Position numbers and translations under genes: made by a program. The notes beneath the pieces were generated by a model that had not been told where the DNA came from, searched no databases, and saw nothing but the letters and a program-made list of their open reading frames with translations. DNA of 64,000 nt from UBA1275 sp002323515. Its GTDB lineage: Bacteria; Bacteroidota; Rhodothermia; Balneolales; Balneolaceae. The stretch is from NCBI GenBank assembly GCA_964007875.1, contig CAXGAH010000007.1, positions 25,605 through 89,604 of the forward strand. The letters run 5' to 3'. Of the stretch, positions 36,673 through 44,907 are shown piece after piece; position 1 is the first letter of the stretch, and each line of letters begins with the position of its first letter.

Positions 36673-37608
36673 TTATTCTCTGTATCCTAAATTACGGACC
36701 ATATGTTCTTTTTCTCGCCATTTTTCTCGTACTTTCACATGTAATTCTAGGTGTACTTGCTTATCTAAAAATGATTCAATATTTGCTCGGGACTGAATGC
36801 CTAATTGCTTTATAGCAGCCCCTTTTTTCCCTATAATCATACCTTTTTGAGAATTTCGATTGACCACGATATCGGCCATAATTCGATCAATTTCAGGGGA
36901 TTCCTGATACTCTAATATTTCGATGGTAGCTGAATACGGTAGTTCTTCATGATAATTTAAAAACAACTGTTCACGAATGAATTCAGATACAAAAAATCGG
37001 AGGGGATGCTCGCTTAACTCATCCTTTGGATAAAAAGCAGGGCCTTTATGTAGCTTGGTTTTGAGTTGATCGATTAAGGCCGGTATGCCGTGCTGCTCGA
37101 GCGCCGATATGGCTTGAATTCCAGCAAAAGTGAATGCCTCTTCATATGCTTCTTGTACTTTTTTTAACCATTCCTCGGACACCGTATCCATCTTATTCAA
37201 TACCAATATTACGGGTTTTTGCTGCGATCGGACGTGTCCTAATAATTCGTGATCAACCAATTCAGTAGGAGCGTTTGGGGCATTTTTTTTGTCCCGTTCC
37301 TGCTTTATAAAACTCCGCTTAAGATCAACCAACAAGAGCATGACATCCGCTTCTTTTTCGGCCTTTTCAACAAAGCGCATCATCGCTTTTTGAAGTTCGT
37401 ATTTGGGCTGGATAATCCCAGGAGTATCTAAAAAAATGATTTGGCAATCTTCTTCACTATAGATCCCCATGATTTGATGGCGGGTGGTCTGTGCTTTATG
37501 TGTGGCAATGGAAATTTTACTTCCAAGGAGACCATTCATAAGGGTGGATTTACCTGCATTAGGTCGTCCTAGAATAGCGGCGTATCCAGAAAAATGAGTG
37601 CGACTCAT
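36673..37608 (-). CDS. era: GTPase Era
   Basis: Small-subunit assembly GTPase binding the 3' end of 16S rRNA; 311 residues. G1 is GRPNAGKSTLMN (~14-25), the switch-I region TTRHQIMG, G3 DTPGI, G4 NKMD (~143-146). The C-terminal KH domain (about 205-300) has the IIGKKGAAIKQLG loop. It contains a ~20-residue charged insert before G4 (RDKKNAPNAPTELVDHE). It abuts pdxJ, whose stop shares the border base, so the two are co-transcribed. Confidence 0.98.
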   Translation of the reverse strand: MSRTHFSGYAAILGRPNAGKSTLMNGLLGSKISIATHKAQTTRHQIMGIYSEEDCQIIFLDTPGIIQPKYELQKAMMRFVEKAEKEADVMLLLVDLKRSFIKQERDKKNAPNAPTELVDHELLGHVRSQQKPVILVLNKMDTVSEEWLKKVQEAYEEAFTFAGIQAISALEQHGIPALIDQLKTKLHKGPAFYPKDELSEHPLRFFVSEFIREQLFLNYHEELPYSATIEILEYQESPEIDRIMADIVVNRNSQKGMIIGKKGAAIKQLGIQSRANIESFLDKQVHLELHVKVREKWREKEHMVRNLGYRE

Positions 37609-38363
37609 TAGCGCGGCCCCTCTTTTACCTGTCCTATAATGGTCATATAGGCCTGAACTGTGTTGGCTAAGCCATGGAAAACAGCTTCGCTTATGAGTGC
37701 ATGTCCTATGCTAATATCGGCTAGATGTGGGACGGCGTGAAGAAAGGGTGCTAGGTTTTTTTGGTTTAAGCCATGGCCGGCGTTTACTTTTAGCCCAGCA
37801 GCGTGCGCCATTTTAGCGGCCGTTGTTAGGCGGCTTAGTTCTGCCTGTGCGGCAGATGGGGTGGAGGCATTGGCGTAGGTTCCGGTGTGTAGCTCGATGG
37901 CGTCACTACCTAGTTCTATAGCCCCCTGAATATCGTCTAGATTGGGGTCTACGAATAAACTTATTTCAACCTTCGAACCGCCAGTACCGTTACGAATGGC
38001 TGGAAATACACGCGTTTTAAAGTCTTCAAAGACCGCTGCTAAATGCAATCCGCCTTCGGTGGTTAGTTCTTCCCGACCTTCTGGAACCAAGGTGCATATA
38101 TCCGGGTGTACCTGATGCAGTAACTCGATCATTTCTTCAGTGGCGGCCATCTCAAAATCCAATACCCCTTGTACTGATTCCTTGAGTTCAGTTAAATCGT
38201 GGTCCATGATATGACGACGATCTCCTCTCAAGTGAAAGACGATTCCAGCAGCGCCTGCTTTTTCGCAAATTTGGGCGGCTTGTGCAGGTACTGGATAGCC
38301 TTCACCCCGGGCGTTTCGGAGTGTAGCAATATGATCAATATTCACTAAAAGTTGTATTGGCAT
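37608..38363 (-). CDS. pdxJ: Pyridoxine 5'-phosphate synthase
   Basis: TIM-barrel enzyme closing the ring of vitamin B6 in the DXP-dependent route; 251 residues. The N terminus LLVNIDHIATLRNARG, the HLRGDRRHIMDHDL loop, EMAATEEM, TLVPEGREELTTEGGL and the late GLKVNAGHGLNQKNL and IGHALISEAVF segments are all family hallmarks. One-base overlap with era. Confidence 0.98.
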   Translation of the reverse strand: MPIQLLVNIDHIATLRNARGEGYPVPAQAAQICEKAGAAGIVFHLRGDRRHIMDHDLTELKESVQGVLDFEMAATEEMIELLHQVHPDICTLVPEGREELTTEGGLHLAAVFEDFKTRVFPAIRNGTGGSKVEISLFVDPNLDDIQGAIELGSDAIELHTGTYANASTPSAAQAELSRLTTAAKMAHAAGLKVNAGHGLNQKNLAPFLHAVPHLADISIGHALISEAVFHGLANTVQAYMTIIGQVKEGPR

Positions 38364-38448
38364 AGTTCGTTGCAGAAGTTAGGTTATACAAATAATTTAC
38401 TAAATTAGTATATCATCTACTGCTAACCCAAATATTGTACTAAATCGT

Positions 38449-38964
38449 TTGAAGTTTTCTGCACTACTATTTTTGATCACAGTAAGTTCACTTTTAGGTG
38501 CTTGCGGTAGTACTAACAGTATAACCACACGTTCATCTAGTGAGCCTTCCGAACGTTTTATTCCCACCATGAGCCGGTCTGCAGGTTTAGCAGAAGCGCG
38601 AAGGTTCAACCGGTTGAAACGAGCATACACCGAATGGAGAGGAACTCCTTATCAATGGGGTGGAACCAACCTTAAAGGGGTTGATTGCTCTGCCTTTATG
38701 CAGGTGATATTTGATGATTATTTGGGCGAAAAACTACCTCGCACAACCTTGGAACAAATGAAGTTGGGAAAGAAAATACGGCGTAAATGGGTAGATTTAG
38801 GTGATTTGGTTTTTTTTAAAACAGGACCAACCACCTATCACGTTGGCGTAATGGTTGACAGGCGACACTTTTTACATGCGGGTACCACAGGAGGGGTGAT
38901 GATATCTGATCTAAATGCTCGTTACTGGAGTGTGCACTATTTGTCTGCGAGGCGAGTACTTTAA
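38449..38964 (+). CDS. NlpC/P60 family lipoprotein (Spr/MepS-like)
   Basis: 171-residue lipoprotein murein hydrolase. A TTG start at 38449 gives the signal peptide MKFSALLFLITVSSLLGAC with the lipobox cysteine at residue 19; no ATG is available in a suitable position. The NlpC/P60 catalytic set is present: Cys in GVDCSAFMQ (~80), His in YHVGVMV (~127) and a third polar His in FLHAGT (~138). Homologues cleave the D-Glu/mDAP link or cross-links to allow wall growth, which fits the DAP-type MurE here. The stop overlaps that of the GlmU-like gene in TTAA. Confidence 0.92.
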   Translation: MKFSALLFLITVSSLLGACGSTNSITTRSSSEPSERFIPTMSRSAGLAEARRFNRLKRAYTEWRGTPYQWGGTNLKGVDCSAFMQVIFDDYLGEKLPRTTLEQMKLGKKIRRKWVDLGDLVFFKTGPTTYHVGVMVDRRHFLHAGTTGGVMISDLNARYWSVHYLSARRVL

Positions 38965-40238
38965 CGATCATTCAGCGTGGCCTGATCAAACAGATGCTTC
39001 ATCATGCTTTGGTAGCCCGCTTCAAGCTCAATATCACGCCTAACCATCATCGCTTTCATGGCTTCCACGGCCTTATCGAACCGATAGGTACTATTTCCAG
39101 CATCTGTGAGCCAACTAAAGGAGGGTATGTGTTTAGGAGTAAACTTTGATAAAAAGATATTTGAGCATACTCCACACATGGTTCCAGTATTTAACATGGC
39201 GTTAATGGCCGTTTTGGAATGATCACCTAGAACCGAACCAAAGAATTGGAAACCGATGTCATAGGCTTGTCGAGTATTCCAATCTTCTAAATATATGCGC
39301 CCATAATTCGTTTTTAGATTGGATGTATTACTGTCAGCACCCATATTGCACCATTGCCCAACCAATGAATTACCCATGTAACCATCATGTGCCTTATTGG
39401 AGTAGGAATGAAAGATGGTATTAAAGACCTCTCCACCTACTTTACTCACAGGTCCTATGGTAGTACCGCCATAAATTCGACACCCCATTTTTGTAACGGC
39501 ACCCTCGCAAATAGCTAGTGGACCCTTTAAAATACTACCGGCTTCAATGGTTGCTCCTGCTCCAATATAAATTGGGCCATCTTCCGCCACCAAAATAACT
39601 CCAGGTTCCAAATGGGCCGATGGATGTACTAAAATCTGTTCCGTATGCATCACGTAGAGGTTGGACCTTAGGTTATGTTCTTCAACACTAGGTAGGGAGA
39701 TTAGCCCAAGATCAGCTTCAATTTCGCTGCTATTGAATTGCAATATATCCCACAAATAATCTAGCTTTTTAGCTTTTTCAGGATATCTTTTTGAACTGTC
39801 TGATGCGCCAAATAGTGTCTGAACCCAGTGTGCAGGATCATTGATATGTTCACATTTCAATAAGCAATCGAGGCTTTGTTGTCCTGATAACACAACCGCA
39901 ACAAGTTCTGTGCTTTCAGCCTCTGCACCGTCATGTTTAGCAGACGAGTATATAAGGGCCTGTCCTGTAAGAAGGCTTTTTAGTTGCTCTGTAAGCGAAT
40001 GATCGGGTAAAAAACGGGCGTTAATCCACAGACAATCGTGGTCTGGTTGAATAGTGCTGTTATTATATAATGGTGTTAGATAAGGTCTGCAAATTCGAGC
40101 TTTGGTGGTTAGATGTAACCACCGCTCCCATTTGTCCTGAACGGTTAAGATACCAACCCGCAAGTCTTCTACTGGACGCGTAAGTGTTAAAGGATCAAAC
40201 CGCTGGCCTTCCACATCGGAAAAAAAACACAGCTGCAT
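38961..40238 (-). CDS. GlmU-like protein with left-handed beta-helix, degenerate nucleotidyltransferase domain
   Basis: 425 residues, matching the Bacteroidota 'GlmU family/putative sugar nucleotidyltransferase' group. The N-terminal ~190 residues begin LCFFSDVEG...FDPLTLTRPVEDLRVGILT, characteristic of this group, but show no LxAGxGTRM pyrophosphorylase loop. The C-terminal half is an acyltransferase hexapeptide helix (ILVAEDGPIYIGAGATIEAGSILKGPLAI and so on). It is divergent from glmS, sharing a 107-base promoter region, so a role in the GlcN-1-P to UDP-GlcNAc route is likely. Which step it performs is uncertain given the missing loop. Confidence 0.82.
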   Translation of the reverse strand: MQLCFFSDVEGQRFDPLTLTRPVEDLRVGILTVQDKWERWLHLTTKARICRPYLTPLYNNSTIQPDHDCLWINARFLPDHSLTEQLKSLLTGQALIYSSAKHDGAEAESTELVAVVLSGQQSLDCLLKCEHINDPAHWVQTLFGASDSSKRYPEKAKKLDYLWDILQFNSSEIEADLGLISLPSVEEHNLRSNLYVMHTEQILVHPSAHLEPGVILVAEDGPIYIGAGATIEAGSILKGPLAICEGAVTKMGCRIYGGTTIGPVSKVGGEVFNTIFHSYSNKAHDGYMGNSLVGQWCNMGADSNTSNLKTNYGRIYLEDWNTRQAYDIGFQFFGSVLGDHSKTAINAMLNTGTMCGVCSNIFLSKFTPKHIPSFSWLTDAGNSTYRFDKAVEAMKAMMVRRDIELEAGYQSMMKHLFDQATLNDR

Positions 40239-40345
40239 AGTCTCTTTTTATCTTTATTGTTTCATAAATTACTATTCAACTATAATAGTCATATTTTAGG
40301 CTAAATTGCTAAATTAATGGTATTAATAAATAAATCTAAAGCATT

Positions 40346-42181
40346 ATGTGTGGAATAGTTGGGTACATTGGTGCGCGAAGCGCCCAAGATGTGGTTGTCA
40401 AAGGATTAAAACGCCTTGAATACAGGGGCTATGATTCGGCCGGGGTTGCCGTTATCCTGGATGCATTGAAGGTTACTAAATGTAAAGGCAAGGTCGCCAA
40501 GTTAGAGGCTATGCTTTCAAAATCCGATAAGGCTGAAATAGGTATAGGGCATACTAGATGGGCTACACACGGAGAGCCCAATGATGTTAACTCACATCCT
40601 CATACATCAACCAATAGTAAAATAGCCATTGTGCACAACGGGATTATTGAAAATTACACGGCATTGAAGGTACAACTTCAATCTCAAGGTCATGTTTTTT
40701 ACTCCGATACAGACACGGAAATCATGGTTAAGTTGATTGAACAATTTTACAAAGATCCAGAAGTGCTAAGCCTGGAAAAAGCTGTTCAATTGGCTACTCG
40801 GCAAGTTAAGGGAACCTATGGGATAGCGGTATTGCATGAAGATTTGCCAGATTTGATGGTGGTAACCAGACGAGGTTCGCCTTTGTTATTAGGGGTTGGA
40901 GATAACGAAATGATTGTTGCTAGTGACGCTTCAGCTGTCGCAGAATATACCGATAAGGTGGTCTATTTAGATGATAATGAGACGGCGGTAATTAGGAGAG
41001 ATAGCTACGAAGTACAAGATAATTCTTACGTGTCAATGGATAAAAAAGTGCACGAGATTCAAATGAGTTTAGAAGAGATAGAAAAGGGTGGATATCGTTT
41101 TTTTATGCTTAAAGAAATTTTTGAGCAGCCAAAAACTATTGGCGATTCGCTTCGAGGGCGGATTCAACCAGAGGAGGGTAAAATAGTGCTAGGTGGCTTA
41201 ACCGAGGTTATGGATAAATTATATGGGGCACGACGCATTATTATTGCTGCATGTGGCACATCTTGGCATTCTGGTCTTGTGGCCGAGTATTTGTTTGAGG
41301 ATTTAGCACAAATACCCGTAGAAGTAGAATATGCTTCAGAGTTTCGGTATAAAAACCCACTCATTTATCCCGATGATATTGTAATTGTAATCTCACAAAG
41401 TGGGGAAACAGCCGATACCTTAGCTGCGTTACGGGAAGCAAAATCAAAAGGGGCTACCGTACTTGGTGTGGTAAATGTAGTGGGTTCTACCATTGCTAGA
41501 GAAACCGATGCAGGAGTATACCTGCATACAGGGCCTGAAATAGGTGTCGCTTCTACTAAAGCTTTTACTGGGCAAGTTACCGTGTTAACCATGATGGCCA
41601 TACAGCTAGCTCTGTACCGGGAAACTATTACGGCAAAGAAAGCCGATGAGCTCATCAAAGCACTAAGTAAAATACCTATTAAAGTCCAAGAAATATTGGA
41701 TCAACACCAGGAAATAGAACGCATTTCACAGCTATTTACCTATGCTCCTAACTTTTTGTACTTGGGACGATCATATAATTTTCCAGTTGCATTGGAAGGG
41801 GCGTTGAAGCTCAAGGAGATTTCCTACATACACGCCGAAGGCTACCCTGCAGCAGAAATGAAACACGGACCTATTGCTTTAATTGATGAAATGATGCCTG
41901 TAGTGGTTATCTCTGCGACTAATCATACGAACGATAAAATGGTAAGTAACATAGAGGAAGTGAGAGCGCGAAAAGGTCGAATAATAGCAGTGGCCAATCC
42001 CTCGCATGAAGAGGTGAAAAATCTTGCTGAATTTGTGATTGAAATCCCTGCAACAATGGATGAACTAAGTCCTTTATTAAGCGTTATTCCACTTCAATTG
42101 TTATCCTACTATATAGCTTTAAATAGAGGGTGTGATGTGGATCAGCCTCGTAATTTGGCCAAATCGGTGACGGTGGAATAA
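40346..42181 (+). CDS. glmS: Glutamine--fructose-6-phosphate aminotransferase (isomerizing)
   Basis: Makes glucosamine-6-phosphate for peptidoglycan and LPS; 611 residues. The N-terminal nucleophile is Cys2 (MCGIVGYIG), with the glutaminase loops GHTRWATHGEPNDVNSHPH. Two SIS isomerase domains follow (CGTSWHSGLVAEY, SQSGETADTLAAL, SLxS-type ASTKAFTGQ, GRSYNFPVALEGALKLKEISYIHAEGY). The C terminus DQPRNLAKSVTVE is canonical. No glmS-ribozyme-like core is apparent upstream; only ~105 AT-rich bases separate it from the divergent GlmU-like gene. Confidence 0.98.
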   Translation: MCGIVGYIGARSAQDVVVKGLKRLEYRGYDSAGVAVILDALKVTKCKGKVAKLEAMLSKSDKAEIGIGHTRWATHGEPNDVNSHPHTSTNSKIAIVHNGIIENYTALKVQLQSQGHVFYSDTDTEIMVKLIEQFYKDPEVLSLEKAVQLATRQVKGTYGIAVLHEDLPDLMVVTRRGSPLLLGVGDNEMIVASDASAVAEYTDKVVYLDDNETAVIRRDSYEVQDNSYVSMDKKVHEIQMSLEEIEKGGYRFFMLKEIFEQPKTIGDSLRGRIQPEEGKIVLGGLTEVMDKLYGARRIIIAACGTSWHSGLVAEYLFEDLAQIPVEVEYASEFRYKNPLIYPDDIVIVISQSGETADTLAALREAKSKGATVLGVVNVVGSTIARETDAGVYLHTGPEIGVASTKAFTGQVTVLTMMAIQLALYRETITAKKADELIKALSKIPIKVQEILDQHQEIERISQLFTYAPNFLYLGRSYNFPVALEGALKLKEISYIHAEGYPAAEMKHGPIALIDEMMPVVVISATNHTNDKMVSNIEEVRARKGRIIAVANPSHEEVKNLAEFVIEIPATMDELSPLLSVIPLQLLSYYIALNRGCDVDQPRNLAKSVTVE

Positions 42182-42246
42182 GAATCAATTAGAAACAAGC
42201 AAAAATTTATTGCAGAAGGACAGATATATCAGTAAAAATCTTATTA

Positions 42247-42690
42247 CTAACAGGGTTTTGTAGGATTGATATTATCAATACCAATCTTTACTAGTAATAC
42301 TTTTGCCGCATCAGAATCTATGCTATAGTTCATATGGCATTCGTTTGTTGCTGAAATTACCCCATCACCTACATTGAATATTCTTTTTTCACCGTATATA
42401 GTCTCTTCCACTAAACTACTTTCAAATACAAAATAAAACATGTTTGTATTGTGATCGTGAAATGCTTGGGTGTCACCTGATGCTATAAAAATTGTCCACC
42501 CGTTGATTACAGTATTCTCATCAAATGGTGCACTAAGTTTATTTCTATCAATGGCTGTACTAACTGAATCTAAGAAAGAAGTAGATTTCAAAAGTGAAGT
42601 GGGATATTCACTTACTATCTCGTCACTCGGTTGTTGACTAGCTTAAAGGGTAAAGATTAAAATAAATAAGCTGATTGACTTGAAATTCAT
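42247..42690 (-). pseudogene. Exported cupin-like protein interrupted by a stop codon in the signal peptide
   Basis: The intact part (42591-42247, 114 codons from a TTG) looks like a small cupin: NGWTIFIASGDTQAFHDHN, FYFVFES, FNVGDGVISATNECHMNY. Extending the same frame upstream reaches an ATG at 42690 that encodes MNFKSISLFILIFTL, then TAA at 42645-42643, then ASQQPSDEIVSEYP, joining the cupin part without frameshift. MNFK...FTL-x-ASQQ is a normal signal peptide with the stop replacing the codon at the cleavage region. So the gene seems to have lost export by one nonsense change, or uses an internal TTG and is now cytoplasmic. Function of the cupin unknown. Confidence 0.7.
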
Positions 42691-42800
42691 TTATGAAAGA
42701 TTATTTAAGATGATTAAAAATAATTATTTGTGAGAGATTAACCAATCATAATAATCTTTATGCTCTTGTATATTTTAACATCTAAACTATAAAGAAGTCT

Positions 42801-43253
42801 TTAGCTTAAGAATGTCTTAAGTTTCATATGAATGTGGGGAATGTTATCTACCTGGTACACTGAACCTAAAGCAACGAAGCCAAATTGCTCATAATAAGTC
42901 TGTAATAGGAACTGGGCTTCGATGGATATAGCCTCATTTGGATAGGTTTTACGGCATAGTTGTATACCCTTTCGAATGAGTTCAAGGCCAGGATTCCCAC
43001 CTCGATATTCTGGAGTTACTATAATTCTTCCGAGTGCTGGTTCCTTAAAATGATGTCCAGGGGGAACTATTCTTAAGTACGAAATAAGTTGTTCTTCCTG
43101 CACACCTAATAGGTGAAAACAAGAAGGGTCTACGCCGTCAATATCGGGGTATAAACATTCTTGCTCTAGCATAAATACCTGTTGGCGAAGCCGGTATATA
43201 CGCATACTTTCTAGAGCAGTAAGTTCTTCGAATGCTTTAAGTATATAATTCAA
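42801..43253 (-). CDS. elaA: GNAT-family acetyltransferase, ElaA-like
   Basis: 150-residue cytoplasmic N-acetyltransferase. The ElaA-type N terminus LYxLLxLRxxVFxxEQ is matched by LESMRIYRLRQQVFMLEQECLYPDIDGVD, followed by HLLGVQEEQLISYLRI, LGRIIVTPEYRGG (acetyl-CoA loop region) and FLLQTYYEQFGFVALG. The motif-A Q/RxxGxG/A loop appears as YRGGNPG, a mild variant. The acceptor is unknown for the family. The gene stands alone in an AT-rich stretch. Confidence 0.85.
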   Translation of the reverse strand: MNYILKAFEELTALESMRIYRLRQQVFMLEQECLYPDIDGVDPSCFHLLGVQEEQLISYLRIVPPGHHFKEPALGRIIVTPEYRGGNPGLELIRKGIQLCRKTYPNEAISIEAQFLLQTYYEQFGFVALGSVYQVDNIPHIHMKLKTFLS

Positions 43254-43430
43254 TGGTGGTACTAGTTTATTAAGATCTATTTATACATGACACTCAGAAC
43301 GTCTCCTGACATTCAGAATTTAGCGAAAAAACATTAATTCTTAGCTATTTCAAATTTTTGCAACTCAGTCCGATAACACTCCAACATAAGCTGCACTCTT
43401 TCGTATACTCTAGAAACACAAAGAGGAAAT

Positions 43431-43757
43431 ATGATGGTAAAATTTCTAGTTCTTAGCCTAGCAGTATTTATATCCGCTCGTCTCTTAGATGGAGTTGAAA
43501 TCCGCAGTTATCTGACTGCCTTGGGCGTTGCCTTAGGTCTATCACTCGTTAATGTACTGCTAAAACCCATTTTAGTCGTACTAAGCATCCCCTTCATCGT
43601 ATTGACTCTAGGCTTATTTGTGCTTGTCATTAACGCAGCCTTGATCATTCTTATTGATAAACTGGTTGATGGGCTTCGAATTCGGAGTTTTACTTGGGCT
43701 GTGATATTTAGCCTGTTAATATCACTAATAAATACAGGGCTTAACGCGCTGCTCTAA
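43431..43757 (+). CDS. Small four-helix membrane protein (YvlD/phage-holin superfamily IV-like)
   Basis: 108-residue integral membrane protein with three to four hydrophobic helices. The pattern LLKPILVVLSIPFIVLTLGLFVLVINAALI is typical of the Bacteroidota/Firmicutes YvlD/'phage holin family 4' group, which is chromosomal and not evidence for a prophage. AGAGGA lies just before the ATG. Start could be the first or second ATG (43431 or 43434). The stop is interlocked with that of the dehydrogenase gene. Confidence 0.85.
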   Translation: MMVKFLVLSLAVFISARLLDGVEIRSYLTALGVALGLSLVNVLLKPILVVLSIPFIVLTLGLFVLVINAALIILIDKLVDGLRIRSFTWAVIFSLLISLINTGLNALL

Positions 43758-44761
43758 AGGTTATCAATGACTGCTTGGGTGAAGGTTTGTGTAGTCCCCT
43801 TGCCACCAATGTCTGGGGTACAATAAACTTTCTTTTCTACCAGTGTCTTATATATAGCTTTGCTAATATTGTTGGCGACCTTGTTTTGCCCTATATGCTC
43901 TAAAAGCATTAAGGAGGAGAATAATAAAGCCATTGGATTGGCTTTTCCTTGACCCGCTATATCTGGTGCAGAGCCATGAACAGCTTCGAACATCGCCTGT
44001 TCATCTCCCATATTTGCCGCGCCGGTTACACCCAATCCACCCACCAAACCCGAAGCCAAATCAGAAAGAATATCACCGAACAAGTTAGTGGTTACCACCA
44101 CATCGAAGCGTTCCGGTCTCATCACCATTTGCATGGCCATATTATCTACGATTAAGTCTTCAAATTCAATGCCGCCATACTCTTTGGCCACACGTTTACC
44201 AACCTCCAAAAATAGCCCGGTAGTGAACTTTAGAATGTTTGCTTTGTGTACCAAACTTACTTTTTGGCGATCATGGGTGACGGCGTATTCAAAAGCAGCC
44301 CGAATGATACGTTCACTAGCCTGCTCCGTAACAACTGCAATACTTTCGGCACGGTTTTTTTTATCCTCATCTACCCAGCGCTCTTTGCCAATATAAAGGC
44401 CTTGAGTATTTTCCCGGAAGATAACCATATCAACCTGCTTAAAGGGACTATCAATGCTAGGAAGGGTCCGTGCGGGGCGAAAGTTGGCATATAAATCGAA
44501 ATGCTGACGAAGAGCTACATTTACAGAGCGAAAACCGGTGCCTACTGGAGTCGTAAGCGGACCTTTCAACAGTACTTTGTACTCTCGTATAGCAGCAACT
44601 GTTTCATCGGGAAGTGGACTTCCTAATTCTTCATAGGCTCCGAGTCCTGCACGGGCATCCATCCATTCTATTTGAGCACCTGCTTGTTCCAAAATAGTGC
44701 TGACCGCTTCTGTTATTTCAATACCGATACCGTCTCCGGTTATTCGTACGACTTTTTGCAT
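43754..44761 (-). CDS. Isocitrate/isopropylmalate dehydrogenase family protein (NAD-IDH-like)
   Basis: 335 residues from the ATG at 44761, which puts the family N terminus VVRITGDGIGIEI at residue 4; an upstream in-frame start adds 28 residues without family support. Substrate loop GFRSVNVALRQHFDLYANFRPA contains the Ser-x-Asn...Arg set seen in isocitrate rather than isopropylmalate enzymes. Also visible are FRENTQGLYIG, HKANILKFTTGLF and DNMAMQMVMRPERFDVVVTTNLFGDILSDL. The best call is a short NAD-dependent isocitrate dehydrogenase; homoisocitrate or isopropylmalate activity is less likely as no leucine genes are nearby. Confidence 0.87.
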   Translation of the reverse strand: MQKVVRITGDGIGIEITEAVSTILEQAGAQIEWMDARAGLGAYEELGSPLPDETVAAIREYKVLLKGPLTTPVGTGFRSVNVALRQHFDLYANFRPARTLPSIDSPFKQVDMVIFRENTQGLYIGKERWVDEDKKNRAESIAVVTEQASERIIRAAFEYAVTHDRQKVSLVHKANILKFTTGLFLEVGKRVAKEYGGIEFEDLIVDNMAMQMVMRPERFDVVVTTNLFGDILSDLASGLVGGLGVTGAANMGDEQAMFEAVHGSAPDIAGQGKANPMALLFSSLMLLEHIGQNKVANNISKAIYKTLVEKKVYCTPDIGGKGTTQTFTQAVIDNL

Positions 44762-44907
44762 AATTTTTTTTTTGAAAGATAAGGACTTCGGGAACAACCT
44801 GTGCGTGCTTCTCGTTTTGTCATGTAAAGAAATTATAATGAGCAATATGGTGAGTAAAGTGCCTTGATATTCTCGTCATAACTCAGACCACCTAACCCAA
44901 GCCATCT

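Noticed and set aside
40239..40345. glmS ribozyme upstream of glmS
   Set aside because: Only ~105 AT-rich bases with no ribozyme core sequence visible; such ribozymes are mainly in Firmicutes.
43431..43757. Prophage remnant suggested by the holin-like protein
   Set aside because: No other phage genes nearby; the family is a common chromosomal membrane protein.
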